This document shows, piece by piece, positions 38,254-48,529 of a stretch of DNA of 64,000 bases (position 1 is the stretch's first letter; each line of letters opens with the position of its first letter). The notes below the pieces were generated by a model. The model was given only the letters and a program-made list of their open reading frames with translations. It did not search any database and was not told the DNA's origin. The stretch is from an uncultured Eubacteriales bacterium (lineage in GTDB: Bacteria; Bacillota; Clostridia; Christensenellales; CAG-917). Location: NCBI GenBank assembly GCA_900544575.1, contig UQVO01000007.1, positions 1 through 64,000 of the forward strand, read 5' to 3'. The position numbers were made by a program, and so were the translations under genes.

Positions 38254-39018
38254 TCAATCCTCGCCCGAGCCCTCGAATTCTTTCACGGCGGCAATCTCCA
38301 CCGCGCTTTCGGGCTCTCCCGCGCCCGTCGCTCCGGCAGCCATTCCCGCCGCGCGTTCGAGCTCCTGCAATCTTCTGTTTATGCGCTGAAATTCCGCGTG
38401 TATGGGGTCGGGCAGCAGCACCTGGTCCATATCCGCGACCCTTCTTCCGTCCTGTTTGACCACGCGTCCCGGCACGCCGACGACGGTGGAGTAGGGCGGC
38501 ACGTCTTTGAGCACAACGCTCCCCGCGCCAATCTTCGAGTGCGCTCCCACGGTGAGTGGACCGAGCACTTTCGCGCCCGCGCTCACCATAACGTCGTTTT
38601 CGAGGGTGGGGTGGCGTTTGCCCGTGTCCTTGCCCGTTCCGCCGAGCGTCACGCCCTGATAGAGCACGCACCCGTCGCCCACTTCCGCCGTTTCGCCTAT
38701 CACGACGCCGCTGCCGTGGTCAATCATTATGCCTTTGCCGAGTTTTGCCGCGGGGTGTATCTCGACGCCAGTCTTTCTGCGTGCGCGGTCCGCGACGAGT
38801 TTTGCCAGCGTAACGAAACCTTTGAGATAAAGCCTGTTGGCAATGCGGTAGGCGGAAAGCGCCTTATATCCCGCGTAAGTGTGCTTCACGGACCATTCCG
38901 AAGTCGCGGCGGGGTCCTTGTCCATCACCGCGTGCAGGTCCGCGCGCTTGGCTTCGCGGATTTCTCCCAATGTGGGAATGTGTCTTTTGGTTTCTCCCTG
39001 TTCTCCCATATATGACAA
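38254..39018 (-). CDS. cysE: Serine O-acetyltransferase
   Basis: A 254-residue enzyme acetylating L-serine with acetyl-CoA, the first step of cysteine synthesis. The N-terminal helical domain is followed by the left-handed beta-helix: AAKLGKGIMIDHGSGVVIGETAEVGDGCVLYQGVTLGGTGK, with the catalytic Asp-His pair in MIDHGSG and the acetyl-CoA loop GKDTGKRHPTLEND. The ~35 C-terminal residues (AAGMAAGATGAGEPE...) are a low-complexity extension. Lies between ftsH and cysS on the same strand; 47 bp downstream of ftsH. Confidence 0.95.
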   Translation of the reverse strand: MSYMGEQGETKRHIPTLGEIREAKRADLHAVMDKDPAATSEWSVKHTYAGYKALSAYRIANRLYLKGFVTLAKLVADRARRKTGVEIHPAAKLGKGIMIDHGSGVVIGETAEVGDGCVLYQGVTLGGTGKDTGKRHPTLENDVMVSAGAKVLGPLTVGAHSKIGAGSVVLKDVPPYSTVVGVPGRVVKQDGRRVADMDQVLLPDPIHAEFQRINRRLQELERAAGMAAGATGAGEPESAVEIAAVKEFEGSGED

Positions 39019-39065
39019 CCTATGAGCGGGCGGGGAAGAAAGTCACCCCCGCCGCCTTATCGTGA

Positions 39066-41048
<1,983 letters not shown>

Positions 41049-41242
41049 TTTACCTCCCGCCCGCCGCAAGCCCGCGACGGGCACGTCGGAGCAGCCGCGC
41101 AGGCGGGTCCGACTTTAATAATATGCACTATATTATAGAAACTAAAAGCGAAAAAGTCAATGCCGACAGGCAAAAAGGCGCGCGGCGCCGTGTACAACCT
41201 CCGCTTTTTCGAAAATGTTAGCGTGCGGGAGTTAAAGCAAAA

Positions 41243-41719
41243 TTAAAAAACGGCGGACGCGAATTTCAGCCCGCCCACGGCGGATTTTATCAAATCGGCG
41301 ACTTTATGTGCAAGTTCCGACACATAAACCGCGTTTGCCTGCATAAGTTCGGTCAGAGCGTCGCCCGACTTGTCCCCGACGACGGCAATGATTCCCACGT
41401 CGCCGAAGCGGCTTTTCTTCCCCCCGACCGCCGCGGGACACACTCCGTCGGAGCGCACGGAAATGCGTCCGAGATTGGACGCTTCGCCGAGGCAGGCGTC
41501 CACGGCAAGCAGAACGGCGCCCTTGTGCGTTTCGCGGACGAAGGATATCCACTCGTTCATATTCCTGCCCGTGACGGGGCGGTCGAGAGTGCCGTACACA
41601 AAGGCGGGGAAGTTCTTGTCCTCGCGCAGAATGGTGCCCACTTCGGGACCGAGAGAGTCGCCCGCGATGGCGGGCGTGCCGAAACATACTACGACCAACT
41701 GACGTTCAAGCGGAAACAT
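41243..41719 (-). CDS. YyaC-like sporulation protein (DUF1256; GPR-protease-like fold)
   Basis: A 158-residue protein that resembles YyaC, a sporulation-associated putative protease related to the germination protease GPR. Typical features: VVCFGTPAIAGDSLGPEVGTIL, VYGTLDRPVTGRNMNEW, LLAVDACLGEASNLGRISV and GDVGIIAVVG. In B. subtilis yyaC lies close to parA-parB. The start shown lacks a good site immediately upstream (GGAGG is ~18 nt away), so the N-terminus may be mis-set by a few codons. Role in spores is inference from family. Confidence 0.82.
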   Translation of the reverse strand: MFPLERQLVVVCFGTPAIAGDSLGPEVGTILREDKNFPAFVYGTLDRPVTGRNMNEWISFVRETHKGAVLLAVDACLGEASNLGRISVRSDGVCPAAVGGKKSRFGDVGIIAVVGDKSGDALTELMQANAVYVSELAHKVADLIKSAVGGLKFASAVF

Positions 41720-41953
41720 ATCCGGATTATTTCCGCTTTTCCTCCGCGCTATACCCGCGGATTGAACGGAAAGGCGGTGTTTTGGCGGCGCGGCAAGGAA
41801 ATTTTTGTTGCTATCGGGCGCGTTATGTTATAAAATAACTGTATAAAACGTGAGTGCGCGCATAACGGAAGGGAAGTTCGTATGCTTGCGCCGACGCCGA
41901 CTCCGCGGCCGTGTGCCGCGGGGCGGGCGGAGAGCGTCGCACGGAGAGGTGTT

Positions 41954-43297
41954 ATGAAAATCATTGTCGCAGGAGCCGGAATGGGAGGAATGATTGCCGC
42001 CGAAAGGCTGGCAAAGCTCGGATTCGAAGTCACGGTGTACGAGCAGTCCCCCTCTTTGGACGAAATGCGTTACGATTGGCACGACGACGTCAATCCCCGC
42101 ATATTCCGCAGACTGGGGCTGGAAATGCCCGCCGGCAGTTTCAAGAAAAAGAGCTGGACTTTCGTTTCGCCGCACGGCGTGGTGGTGCGCGAGTTCAGGC
42201 AGGACGAAAACAACGCGGATTTTTCCGTCGAACGCCGCGCGCTCAACCGTATGCTTTACGAAAGAGCTTCCGCGGGCGCGAAATTCGTGTTCGGCGCAAA
42301 GGTCGAAAGACCCGTTGTCGAAAAGGGCACCGTGGTCGGCGTGGTTGTGGACGGCAAGGAAGCGCGCGCGGACCTCGTCATTGACAGCCTCGGCGCGAAT
42401 TCCGCCCTCAAAAAAGATCTCCCCGTCGAGTTCGGCGTCACCCAGCACCGCGAGGACGAAGTCTTTGTGGCGTACCGCGCGTTTTACGAGAAAAACACCG
42501 ACGCGCCCGCACCCAAATATACCAACAAAGTTTATCTCAAACATATGGGAGAGCCCGGCATTTCGTGGGTGATACAGGACAACGACCCCTCTCTCGTCAA
42601 CGTGCTCGTCGGCAGGATAGGGAAGCTGTCGTCATACGATTTGGAGCGCGCGCTCGAAGACCTGCGCAAGACCAACCCCACCATCGGCGAAAAAGTGGTC
42701 AGGGGCGGCGAAATCTGCGTCATTCCCGTGCGCTATCCCGCGACCCGTATGGTTGCCAACGGCTATGCCGCAGTCGGCGACAGCGCGTATATGACCATCC
42801 CTATGCTCGGCAGCGGCATTGCGTCGGGTATGCTTGCGGGACAGCTCCTTGCCGAAACGATTGGCGACAATATGTCCAAAGGGGTCAAAAAGGAAGACCT
42901 CTTCAAGACCTCGCGGCTCTGGAAATATCAGGTCAAGGTCTTCCGCGAATTCGGGGCGGAGCACTGCGCCGTCGACATCCTCAAACGCGGCGTGCTGAAT
43001 TTCCCCGACGCCACGCTGGACTGGATGCTCGGCTCCGACCTGCTCACCAACGACGAGATAGGATGTCTTGCGTCCGGCAAGATGCTGCGCGTCGGCGTCA
43101 AAGAAGCCTTCCGAAAACTGAGCATAACTGAATTCAACAGGCTGCGCATTCTCATCAAGGTGAACAATATGCTGCAAAAGAGTCTGCACGCATACCGTGT
43201 CGCGAAAAACATTCCGCGCAACTTCGACCCGAACATCTGCCGCACCTGGGAAAAGCATATGAAGTGGTTTTACCGTGCTCCCCGCCGCGACCGCTGA
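41954..43297 (+). CDS. FAD-dependent oxidoreductase, geranylgeranyl-reductase-like
   Basis: A 447-residue flavoprotein. The N-terminal dinucleotide fold is MKIIVAGAGMGGMIAAERLAKLGFEVTVYEQ. The later motif GYAAVGDSAYMTIPMLGSGIASGMLAGQLLAE is the FAD-contacting GD segment found in geranylgeranyl-reductase and FixC-type enzymes. The C-terminal ~110 residues are helical. Substrate is not evident; reduction of polyprenyl or lipid double bonds is the family's usual activity. Start ATG 41954 follows AGAGG. It stands alone, divergent from the yyaC-like gene. Confidence 0.8.
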   Translation: MKIIVAGAGMGGMIAAERLAKLGFEVTVYEQSPSLDEMRYDWHDDVNPRIFRRLGLEMPAGSFKKKSWTFVSPHGVVVREFRQDENNADFSVERRALNRMLYERASAGAKFVFGAKVERPVVEKGTVVGVVVDGKEARADLVIDSLGANSALKKDLPVEFGVTQHREDEVFVAYRAFYEKNTDAPAPKYTNKVYLKHMGEPGISWVIQDNDPSLVNVLVGRIGKLSSYDLERALEDLRKTNPTIGEKVVRGGEICVIPVRYPATRMVANGYAAVGDSAYMTIPMLGSGIASGMLAGQLLAETIGDNMSKGVKKEDLFKTSRLWKYQVKVFREFGAEHCAVDILKRGVLNFPDATLDWMLGSDLLTNDEIGCLASGKMLRVGVKEAFRKLSITEFNRLRILIKVNNMLQKSLHAYRVAKNIPRNFDPNICRTWEKHMKWFYRAPRRDR

Positions 43298-43534
43298 GTC
43301 CGTCGCCGCGACTGCGTGCGTACGGCACGGAAGCCGTCGTGAACATTGACGGAAAGCAGGCGCACCGCGCCGCAGACAACGGAATACACGCCGTCCGAAA
43401 GGGCGGCGTTTCTTTTTGCCGCAGCAGCGGAAAGAGTCGACCCGACGCTTTCGGAAAGTTCGGAAAAGAGCAAAACGCGCGCTTTACAATGCAAAACGCG
43501 CGAAATAAAACGCCTGATTTGTCGTTATGTTTTG

Positions 43535-44125
43535 TTACGGGATGTCGAGCGAACCGTCCGTGCGGACGATGAGGAAGCATTTCCCGATGACTTTTTCCTG
43601 CGGGACGCAGCCTATGTCGCGGCTGTCCGAGCTGTTGTTGCGGTTGTCGCCCATCACGAAATAATATCCGTCGGGGACTGTGACGGAAAACCCGTCGTAA
43701 AGAGAGTTCATCTCTTCCGCGATATAGTCTTCGCGTTGCGGTTCGCCGTTGAGATAAAGCTCGCCCCCGCGGATTTCGACGGTGTCGCCGGGGAGTCCTA
43801 TCGCGCGTTTGACGAGCGCGTGCGGATTGCTTTCGGCGCTTCCCCAATCGTATGTGAACACGATTATGTCGCCGCGGTCTATGTCGGCTATGCGGTTGAG
43901 GATGAGTTTGTCGCCGTCGTCGGGAATGTCGCCGTCGCCGCCGTTGAGGGTGGGGGACATACTCGCCCCGTTGACTATGAACGACGTGAAGACGTATTCG
44001 CGCAGAAGAAGAGCGCAGGTGACCGCGAGCGCGAGCACTACGACGACGGAAACGAGCGCCGCAAAAAGGCGCTTTTTTTTCTGCGGTTCTGAGGGAGTGG
44101 GGTCGAGAAATTCCTTTTCGTCCAT
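43535..44125 (-). CDS. lepB: Signal peptidase I
   Basis: A 196-residue membrane-anchored serine/lysine peptidase that removes signal peptides of exported proteins. One N-terminal membrane segment (~21-42) follows an acidic/basic cytosolic tail. The catalytic Ser is in VNGASMSPTLNGGD and the catalytic Lys in ALVKRAIGLPGDTVEI; YYFVMGDNRNNSSDSRDIG is the conserved box E. Length is typical of Gram-positive SipS-type enzymes. It lies 24 bp after the alpha/beta-hydrolase gene. No Shine-Dalgarno site is seen; a TATAGT box lies 6 nt before the ATG, but its -35 is poor. Confidence 0.95.
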   Translation of the reverse strand: MDEKEFLDPTPSEPQKKKRLFAALVSVVVVLALAVTCALLLREYVFTSFIVNGASMSPTLNGGDGDIPDDGDKLILNRIADIDRGDIIVFTYDWGSAESNPHALVKRAIGLPGDTVEIRGGELYLNGEPQREDYIAEEMNSLYDGFSVTVPDGYYFVMGDNRNNSSDSRDIGCVPQEKVIGKCFLIVRTDGSLDIP

Positions 44126-44149
44126 AGCACCACTATATGCGCGCGGACG

Positions 44150-45835
44150 TCAAATCCACACGAGATTGTTGAACAGCACGTCTTCCGCGTCGGATACGAG
44201 CAGCTGTTTGCAGAATTCGAAACGGGAGAGAGTCCTGCCTTCTTCGCTCTTGCAGTCGGAGGCGGAAAGTTTGATTTTCTGCCAGAAGTCGCCGCCCGCG
44301 AGATTCACGCGGCAGGAATAGCGCGTGATGTCGGGATAGGAAACGAAGGTGAAAGTCACCGTTTTCGCTTTTTCGCTGAATATGTCCATTTGAAGCACGG
44401 CGTTTTTGTCGCAGGAGAACGGCTCGTGCGAAGTGCGGCAGAGCACCAGCGTGCCCTTTTTCGTGCCCACTCCCGTTATGCCGAAAGGACCTTTTTGGGC
44501 GGAGAGAACGGACTCGTCGAGAAAGAAGTCGTCTGTGGTCACCCAGAAAAGCCCCGTGCCCATATCGCCCGAATAAATGACGCGCGACCTTGCGGCGGCG
44601 CCGCGTCCCGCACCAGCTTTCACGCCTGCGGCGGAGGGGATTATGCCCGCCACACGGGAGCTGGAATACACGCCGTCCTTGTTTTTCACCGTAGCGAAAG
44701 CCACGACGAGTTCGGCAGGGTCGCCGACGGGCACGCGGTAGACGTATTCGCCGCTGCCGACCGTCTGCGGTTCGGAAAGAGGGGACCAGTTGCGCGCGAA
44801 AGACACGGGTTCTCCCGCCGAACGGAACGCCTTTATCTCTTCCGCGTCGCCCTTGCATTTCAGATGGAGATACAGATTGTTTTCGTCCGTGCGGAAGAAA
44901 ACTTCCGGCATACCCACGGGCGCGCTGTCGTGTGCGAAATTCCTGCGCAGCCAGATGATGAGGCTGTCGAATGCCGACACGCTTATCTGAGACGCGGAGC
45001 CGCGCACTATGAGCAGGACTTTCGCCTTTGCGGGAACGAGCGCGAGGATGTCTCCCGCTCTGTCCACGTCCGTGTGCGCGGAGTTGGACGACACGATGAA
45101 ATAAGTGGGGCAGGACACGAACTTAGCATAAGTTTCCGCGCCGACGCCCGCCGAATATGCGCGTTCCTCGTCGTCGGATGGCAGTTCGTTGTCGCCGCCG
45201 GGGAAGCGGGGAGTGTTCCTGCGCCAGAGGTAGCCGCCGCCGTTGATGGGCACGAGAGCGCGCACTCTGCCGTCCATTCCCGCCGTCTGCCACGCAATCT
45301 GCGCGCCTATGTCGACGCCCATAAGCCCGATGCGCGCCGCGTCGACGTATTTCATCTCCGAAATCATCGTAATCGCGCGCCGCGCGACCTTCGCCCATTG
45401 GAACCACGGGGTTTCGCGTCCGGTGGTCGTGATGTGGTAGAGGTGCGAAAAGCATTCGGGAGCCTGTGCGTAAGCGTACTCTTCGGGGTAAGTGGTGTGA
45501 GGCGCGTCGTTCTCACGCGGTCTGCCCAGATAATCGCAAAGGCACACCACATAACCCGCCTTGACGAGGGATGAGGTGATGTCGTCGAATTTTCTGCTTT
45601 CGTCGTGAGAGGGGAGAAGGAGAAGCGCGGGGCGCGCGTCGCGCCAGCGCGCGTCGTAACTTATCTTCGCATAGACCCGCACTCTGCCGCTTGCGGTCTT
45701 TTCGGACGTGAAAAAGACTTCCGTCGTGACGATGTTGTCATTTTCTCGGGAAGAAATAATCGAAGTCTCCGTCCCGTCCTTGACGGGATTGAAGCCTTCC
45801 CAGATTTCCGTCGGCGTCAGCAAGCGCATTTCCAT
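44150..45835 (-). CDS. Alpha/beta-hydrolase-like protein with Asp at the nucleophile-elbow position
   Basis: A 561-residue protein. Residues ~60-300 have an alpha/beta-hydrolase (acetyl-xylan-esterase/DLH-like) layout: LLLLPSHDES, GYVVCLCDYLGRPREN and a nucleophile elbow ARIGLMGVDIGAQIAW, where the usual GxSxG serine is D175. The C-terminal ~250 residues are beta-rich (including DNNLYLHLKCKG and an ending DVLFNNLVW) and may bind carbohydrate. Asp nucleophiles occur in dehalogenase-type alpha/beta-hydrolases, but sequence here is esterase-like, so a changed or lost activity is possible. Start ATG 45835: the promoter TTTACT-N17-TATAAT ends 7 nt upstream, predicting a leaderless mRNA. Upstream of lepB. 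Confidence 0.7.
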   Translation of the reverse strand: MEMRLLTPTEIWEGFNPVKDGTETSIISSRENDNIVTTEVFFTSEKTASGRVRVYAKISYDARWRDARPALLLLPSHDESRKFDDITSSLVKAGYVVCLCDYLGRPRENDAPHTTYPEEYAYAQAPECFSHLYHITTTGRETPWFQWAKVARRAITMISEMKYVDAARIGLMGVDIGAQIAWQTAGMDGRVRALVPINGGGYLWRRNTPRFPGGDNELPSDDEERAYSAGVGAETYAKFVSCPTYFIVSSNSAHTDVDRAGDILALVPAKAKVLLIVRGSASQISVSAFDSLIIWLRRNFAHDSAPVGMPEVFFRTDENNLYLHLKCKGDAEEIKAFRSAGEPVSFARNWSPLSEPQTVGSGEYVYRVPVGDPAELVVAFATVKNKDGVYSSSRVAGIIPSAAGVKAGAGRGAAARSRVIYSGDMGTGLFWVTTDDFFLDESVLSAQKGPFGITGVGTKKGTLVLCRTSHEPFSCDKNAVLQMDIFSEKAKTVTFTFVSYPDITRYSCRVNLAGGDFWQKIKLSASDCKSEEGRTLSRFEFCKQLLVSDAEDVLFNNLVWI

Positions 45836-46034
45836 ACCCGAAATTATACCCCAAAGCGAAGGCAAAGTAAAGCAGTAAAAACCCCGTACAGGCACGGTCT
45901 CCGCCGCGCCGGGGAGAGGCCGCTCCGTCGGCGGCGTCCAGCGAAAGCGCTTTGCCGCCCGTGTCGGACAGGGCGCGGGCGTACTCTTTTGCCATCTTTT
46001 CCATCACCTCTTCGGAGGGCAGCAAAACGTCCAT
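45738..46034 (-). CDS. Small ORF with strong ribosome-binding site, overlapping the hydrolase gene
   Basis: A 98-codon frame starting at ATG 46034, preceded by an excellent GGAGGGGAGGAAATT site. The first ~35 residues (MDVLLPSEEVMEKMAKEYAR) look like a genuine amphipathic helix, whereas the later part is arginine-rich and overlaps the first ~98 bp of the hydrolase gene in another frame. It may be a real small protein, or a decayed gene whose 3' part was lost. It sits between gerAC and the hydrolase on the same strand. Confidence 0.35.
   Translation of the reverse strand: MDVLLPSEEVMEKMAKEYARALSDTGGKALSLDAADGAASPRRGGDRACTGFLLLYFAFALGYNFGYGNALADADGNLGRLQSRQGRDGDFDYFFPRK
45843..45871 (-). promoter_or_regulatory. 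Promoter placed 7 nt before the hydrolase start
   Basis: Minus-strand TTTACT (45871-45866), 17-nt spacer, consensus TATAAT (45848-45843), then TTCGGGT and ATG 45835. Confidence 0.7.
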
Positions 46035-46116
46035 AATTTCCTCCCCTCCATAATATTCCGCCTTCCCGCCGTCCGTTACGGGGCGCAGGGCGCGGGACAA
46101 AAATCGCCCGCGCCCG

Positions 46117-47283
46117 TCAGCCCGCCTCTTTCACGGTCACGGAAACGGAACAGGAGAAGCCTATGTCGCCGAGGCAGTTTTCGGGGAGGGTGTAGCCTGC
46201 CTTTTTGTAGACCGCGTTTTGCAGCTGCAAAAAATCCGCGTCCTTTTCCAGCGACAGCGCGTGACATTCGTAAAGCCTTTCCCGCAAGTCGTTTGCCGCC
46301 TGTTCCGCGGCGCGTTTCACGAGGTCGTCCGACGGGGTTATCTTTCCGCCCGAAGTGTTCTGCGCTTCGAGGAAGGAGACGGACACTTCGAGCGACGCGG
46401 TCACGTTCATCTCGTCCGCTTCCGTCTTCGGGGAAACGTCCAGCACCCTGAACTCCACCGCTTCGCCGCCCGGGAGGGTGACGCTCAGACGCCCCAGCAC
46501 GTCGTTTTTTCTGACAAGCATAGTCGTCACCTGCGCCAGGTCCTCTTCGAGCACGAAGTAATCCCCGCCGTGCACGACGAGATTGCGGTTCATAAAGAAT
46601 TCGTAATTGCCGGAACTTTCCCCTTGCTGCGACTCGGGCTGATGTTCCATCTCTTTCATATCAATCAGCGGAATGTTCATACTCGCGCTGCGGGAGAGGG
46701 AATGGGCGAGGAAATCTTTCACCGTCACCAGCGCTATGCCGTCGCCGCCCAGATTCTGCAAGAGGGTCGCCTGCACGAAATAGGTTGACGCGACGGTGGT
46801 GCCTATCCTTGCGGCGAGCACGTCGGAGGGCGGCTGTTCGGTGGAAGTCACCGCCGCCTGTTCGGGGAGGGAATAGGCCGAAATCAGCGGGTCGAACAAC
46901 AAGGCGTGGTCGGTGTCGAACACGCTCGGTGACAAAACGACGACATTACAATGCGAAAGCGACACCATAAGCCCCATTTTCTGCGAAATGCGGTCAAGCC
47001 CTTCCGAAATCGTCGCGCCTTCCGCGCTGTAAACGGCGTAGTTCTGTTGGTTGTCGCCGCCGCTGCCTCCCGACACGATGACCGACAGCGTGGACACCGT
47101 GAAAGCGCTTTCCGTCCGCTCTATGCCCAGCCCGATGACGAGCGCCGATTGGGTGAGCGACTTGATGTCGGAGGTGCGTCCGAAGAATATGAGCACGACC
47201 ACGGCGACTAGCAGCACCAGCCATTTGGTGCGGAAAAATCTGTCCCGCAGTCTGACTGCGACGGCGTGGCTTGCCTTACTCAC
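46117..47283 (-). CDS. gerAC: Spore germination receptor subunit C (Ger(x)C lipoprotein family)
   Basis: A 388-residue GerAC-type subunit of a germinant receptor in the spore inner membrane. A membrane anchor at ~18-35 (WLVLLVAVVVLIFFG) is followed by the family's extracellular domains: SALVIGLGIERTESAFTVSTLSVIV, VVVLSPSVFD, and the C-terminal part with VSVSFLEAQNTSGGK. Most GerAC proteins carry a lipobox Cys; here no Cys follows the hydrophobic segment, so anchoring is apparently by the helix. Start GTG 47283 overlaps the end of gerAB by 8 bp and has GGAGG upstream. Third gene of gerAA-AB-AC. Confidence 0.88.
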   Translation of the reverse strand: MSKASHAVAVRLRDRFFRTKWLVLLVAVVVLIFFGRTSDIKSLTQSALVIGLGIERTESAFTVSTLSVIVSGGSGGDNQQNYAVYSAEGATISEGLDRISQKMGLMVSLSHCNVVVLSPSVFDTDHALLFDPLISAYSLPEQAAVTSTEQPPSDVLAARIGTTVASTYFVQATLLQNLGGDGIALVTVKDFLAHSLSRSASMNIPLIDMKEMEHQPESQQGESSGNYEFFMNRNLVVHGGDYFVLEEDLAQVTTMLVRKNDVLGRLSVTLPGGEAVEFRVLDVSPKTEADEMNVTASLEVSVSFLEAQNTSGGKITPSDDLVKRAAEQAANDLRERLYECHALSLEKDADFLQLQNAVYKKAGYTLPENCLGDIGFSCSVSVTVKEAG

Positions 47284-48529
47284 GGAGCGCCTCCTTTGCG
47301 GCAGCGTCCGCGTCTTCTTCCTCTGCCGCGGGGGATACGTCCGCGCGCTCCGCCGCGGCGGCGGGAGCGGGTGACGGTTTGCCGAGTTTCTCACGGACGG
47401 CACGGCTTCGCCGCGCATATAACGCAAAGACCGTGAACGCCGCGGCGAAGAACAGCGACAGTCCCAGCATAACGTATCCGAAATCCGTCATCGAAAAGGC
47501 AACTATGTCCTGCACCGTCGGGACGGCGAGCGGGATGACGACCACGGCGGCGGCAAACACCAGCCGTGCGGGGACGGGCGTGCCCGTCGCGCGTCGGCAG
47601 CTTTCCGCGGCGCCCCACATTTGCAGGGAGAGTCCGAGCACCGCCATAACGATGACCACAAGAAGCGCCGCCCATTCCAGCCTGCCGATTTCCAGCGAAA
47701 GCTGGTTGAACCCCGCGATGCGGATGAGCATATTGTAGACGTACGGCAGAGCGCCGCCGTACATTGCCACGGCAAGCAGGGCGACGATTATCACGAGGGA
47801 GTAGGATATTCCCGCGCCGACGGCAATATACGGAAATTTCTTGTTTTTCACCGCGACGAAGAGCAGGGGGAAGAAGTCGCCCAGCCAAAGCCCGAAACGA
47901 AGCCCCCGCCGGAAAAATTCCTCCGTCGGCATTGCGTAAAGGGGCAGATTTCTGCCCGCGTCGAGGTCTGTTTCCAGGAATGCGAGGTTGAGCACGATTA
48001 TGGCGAGAAGGAAGGGCGCGAGCAGTTCTGCACAGCGCGCAATGCCGCGGACGCCCTTGCAGCCGAGATAAACGACGGGCAGGGCAAGCACGATGACCAC
48101 GATGTAGGGCGCGACGCCGACGAAGAGGTCCACCATCAGGAATATTTCGGTGTAGACGAAATATATAAAACCTTTGAGCGTGATATATCCCGAAAGCAGC
48201 AGACATACGGCGCGGTATGCGGCGTTGTTTCTTTCGGTGAGCACCGCGTCCGCTCCGCTTTTCGCAAAGAAGAATGTGGCGGCAAGGCAGAGCGCGTCCA
48301 GGCACACCATAAAGATATACAGCCACAGGGTGTCGCTCATCATTTCGGAGTAGACGAGGCCGGGGAGAGAGGAAACCTTGAAGACTATGCCGCAGGCGAA
48401 AACGAGGTTCGCCGCCTGCGAATTGTATATGACGTTCGCGGCGGAAAGGGGCGCCGCCTCCGACGATGCGGAAACGGACGGAGAAGCCGTCTTGTCGACC
48501 GAAAGCGAAGTTGAAGCGGCGTTTTTCAC
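47276..48529 (-). CDS. gerAB: Spore germination receptor subunit B (GerAB permease family)
   Basis: A 417-residue amino-acid-permease-like subunit of the germinant receptor, with about ten membrane segments (e.g. AANLVFACGIVFKV, YIVVIVLALPVVYLG, FLLAIIVLNLAF, ALLVVIVMAVLGLSL). It probably binds the germinant. Compared with the family it has a ~25-residue Ser/Ala-rich N-terminal extension and a ~45-residue Ala/Glu-rich C-terminal tail. It starts in a 4-bp ATGA overlap with gerAA and ends overlapping gerAC, so the three subunits are made together. Confidence 0.9.
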   Translation of the reverse strand: MKNAASTSLSVDKTASPSVSASSEAAPLSAANVIYNSQAANLVFACGIVFKVSSLPGLVYSEMMSDTLWLYIFMVCLDALCLAATFFFAKSGADAVLTERNNAAYRAVCLLLSGYITLKGFIYFVYTEIFLMVDLFVGVAPYIVVIVLALPVVYLGCKGVRGIARCAELLAPFLLAIIVLNLAFLETDLDAGRNLPLYAMPTEEFFRRGLRFGLWLGDFFPLLFVAVKNKKFPYIAVGAGISYSLVIIVALLAVAMYGGALPYVYNMLIRIAGFNQLSLEIGRLEWAALLVVIVMAVLGLSLQMWGAAESCRRATGTPVPARLVFAAAVVVIPLAVPTVQDIVAFSMTDFGYVMLGLSLFFAAAFTVFALYARRSRAVREKLGKPSPAPAAAAERADVSPAAEEEDADAAAKEALRE

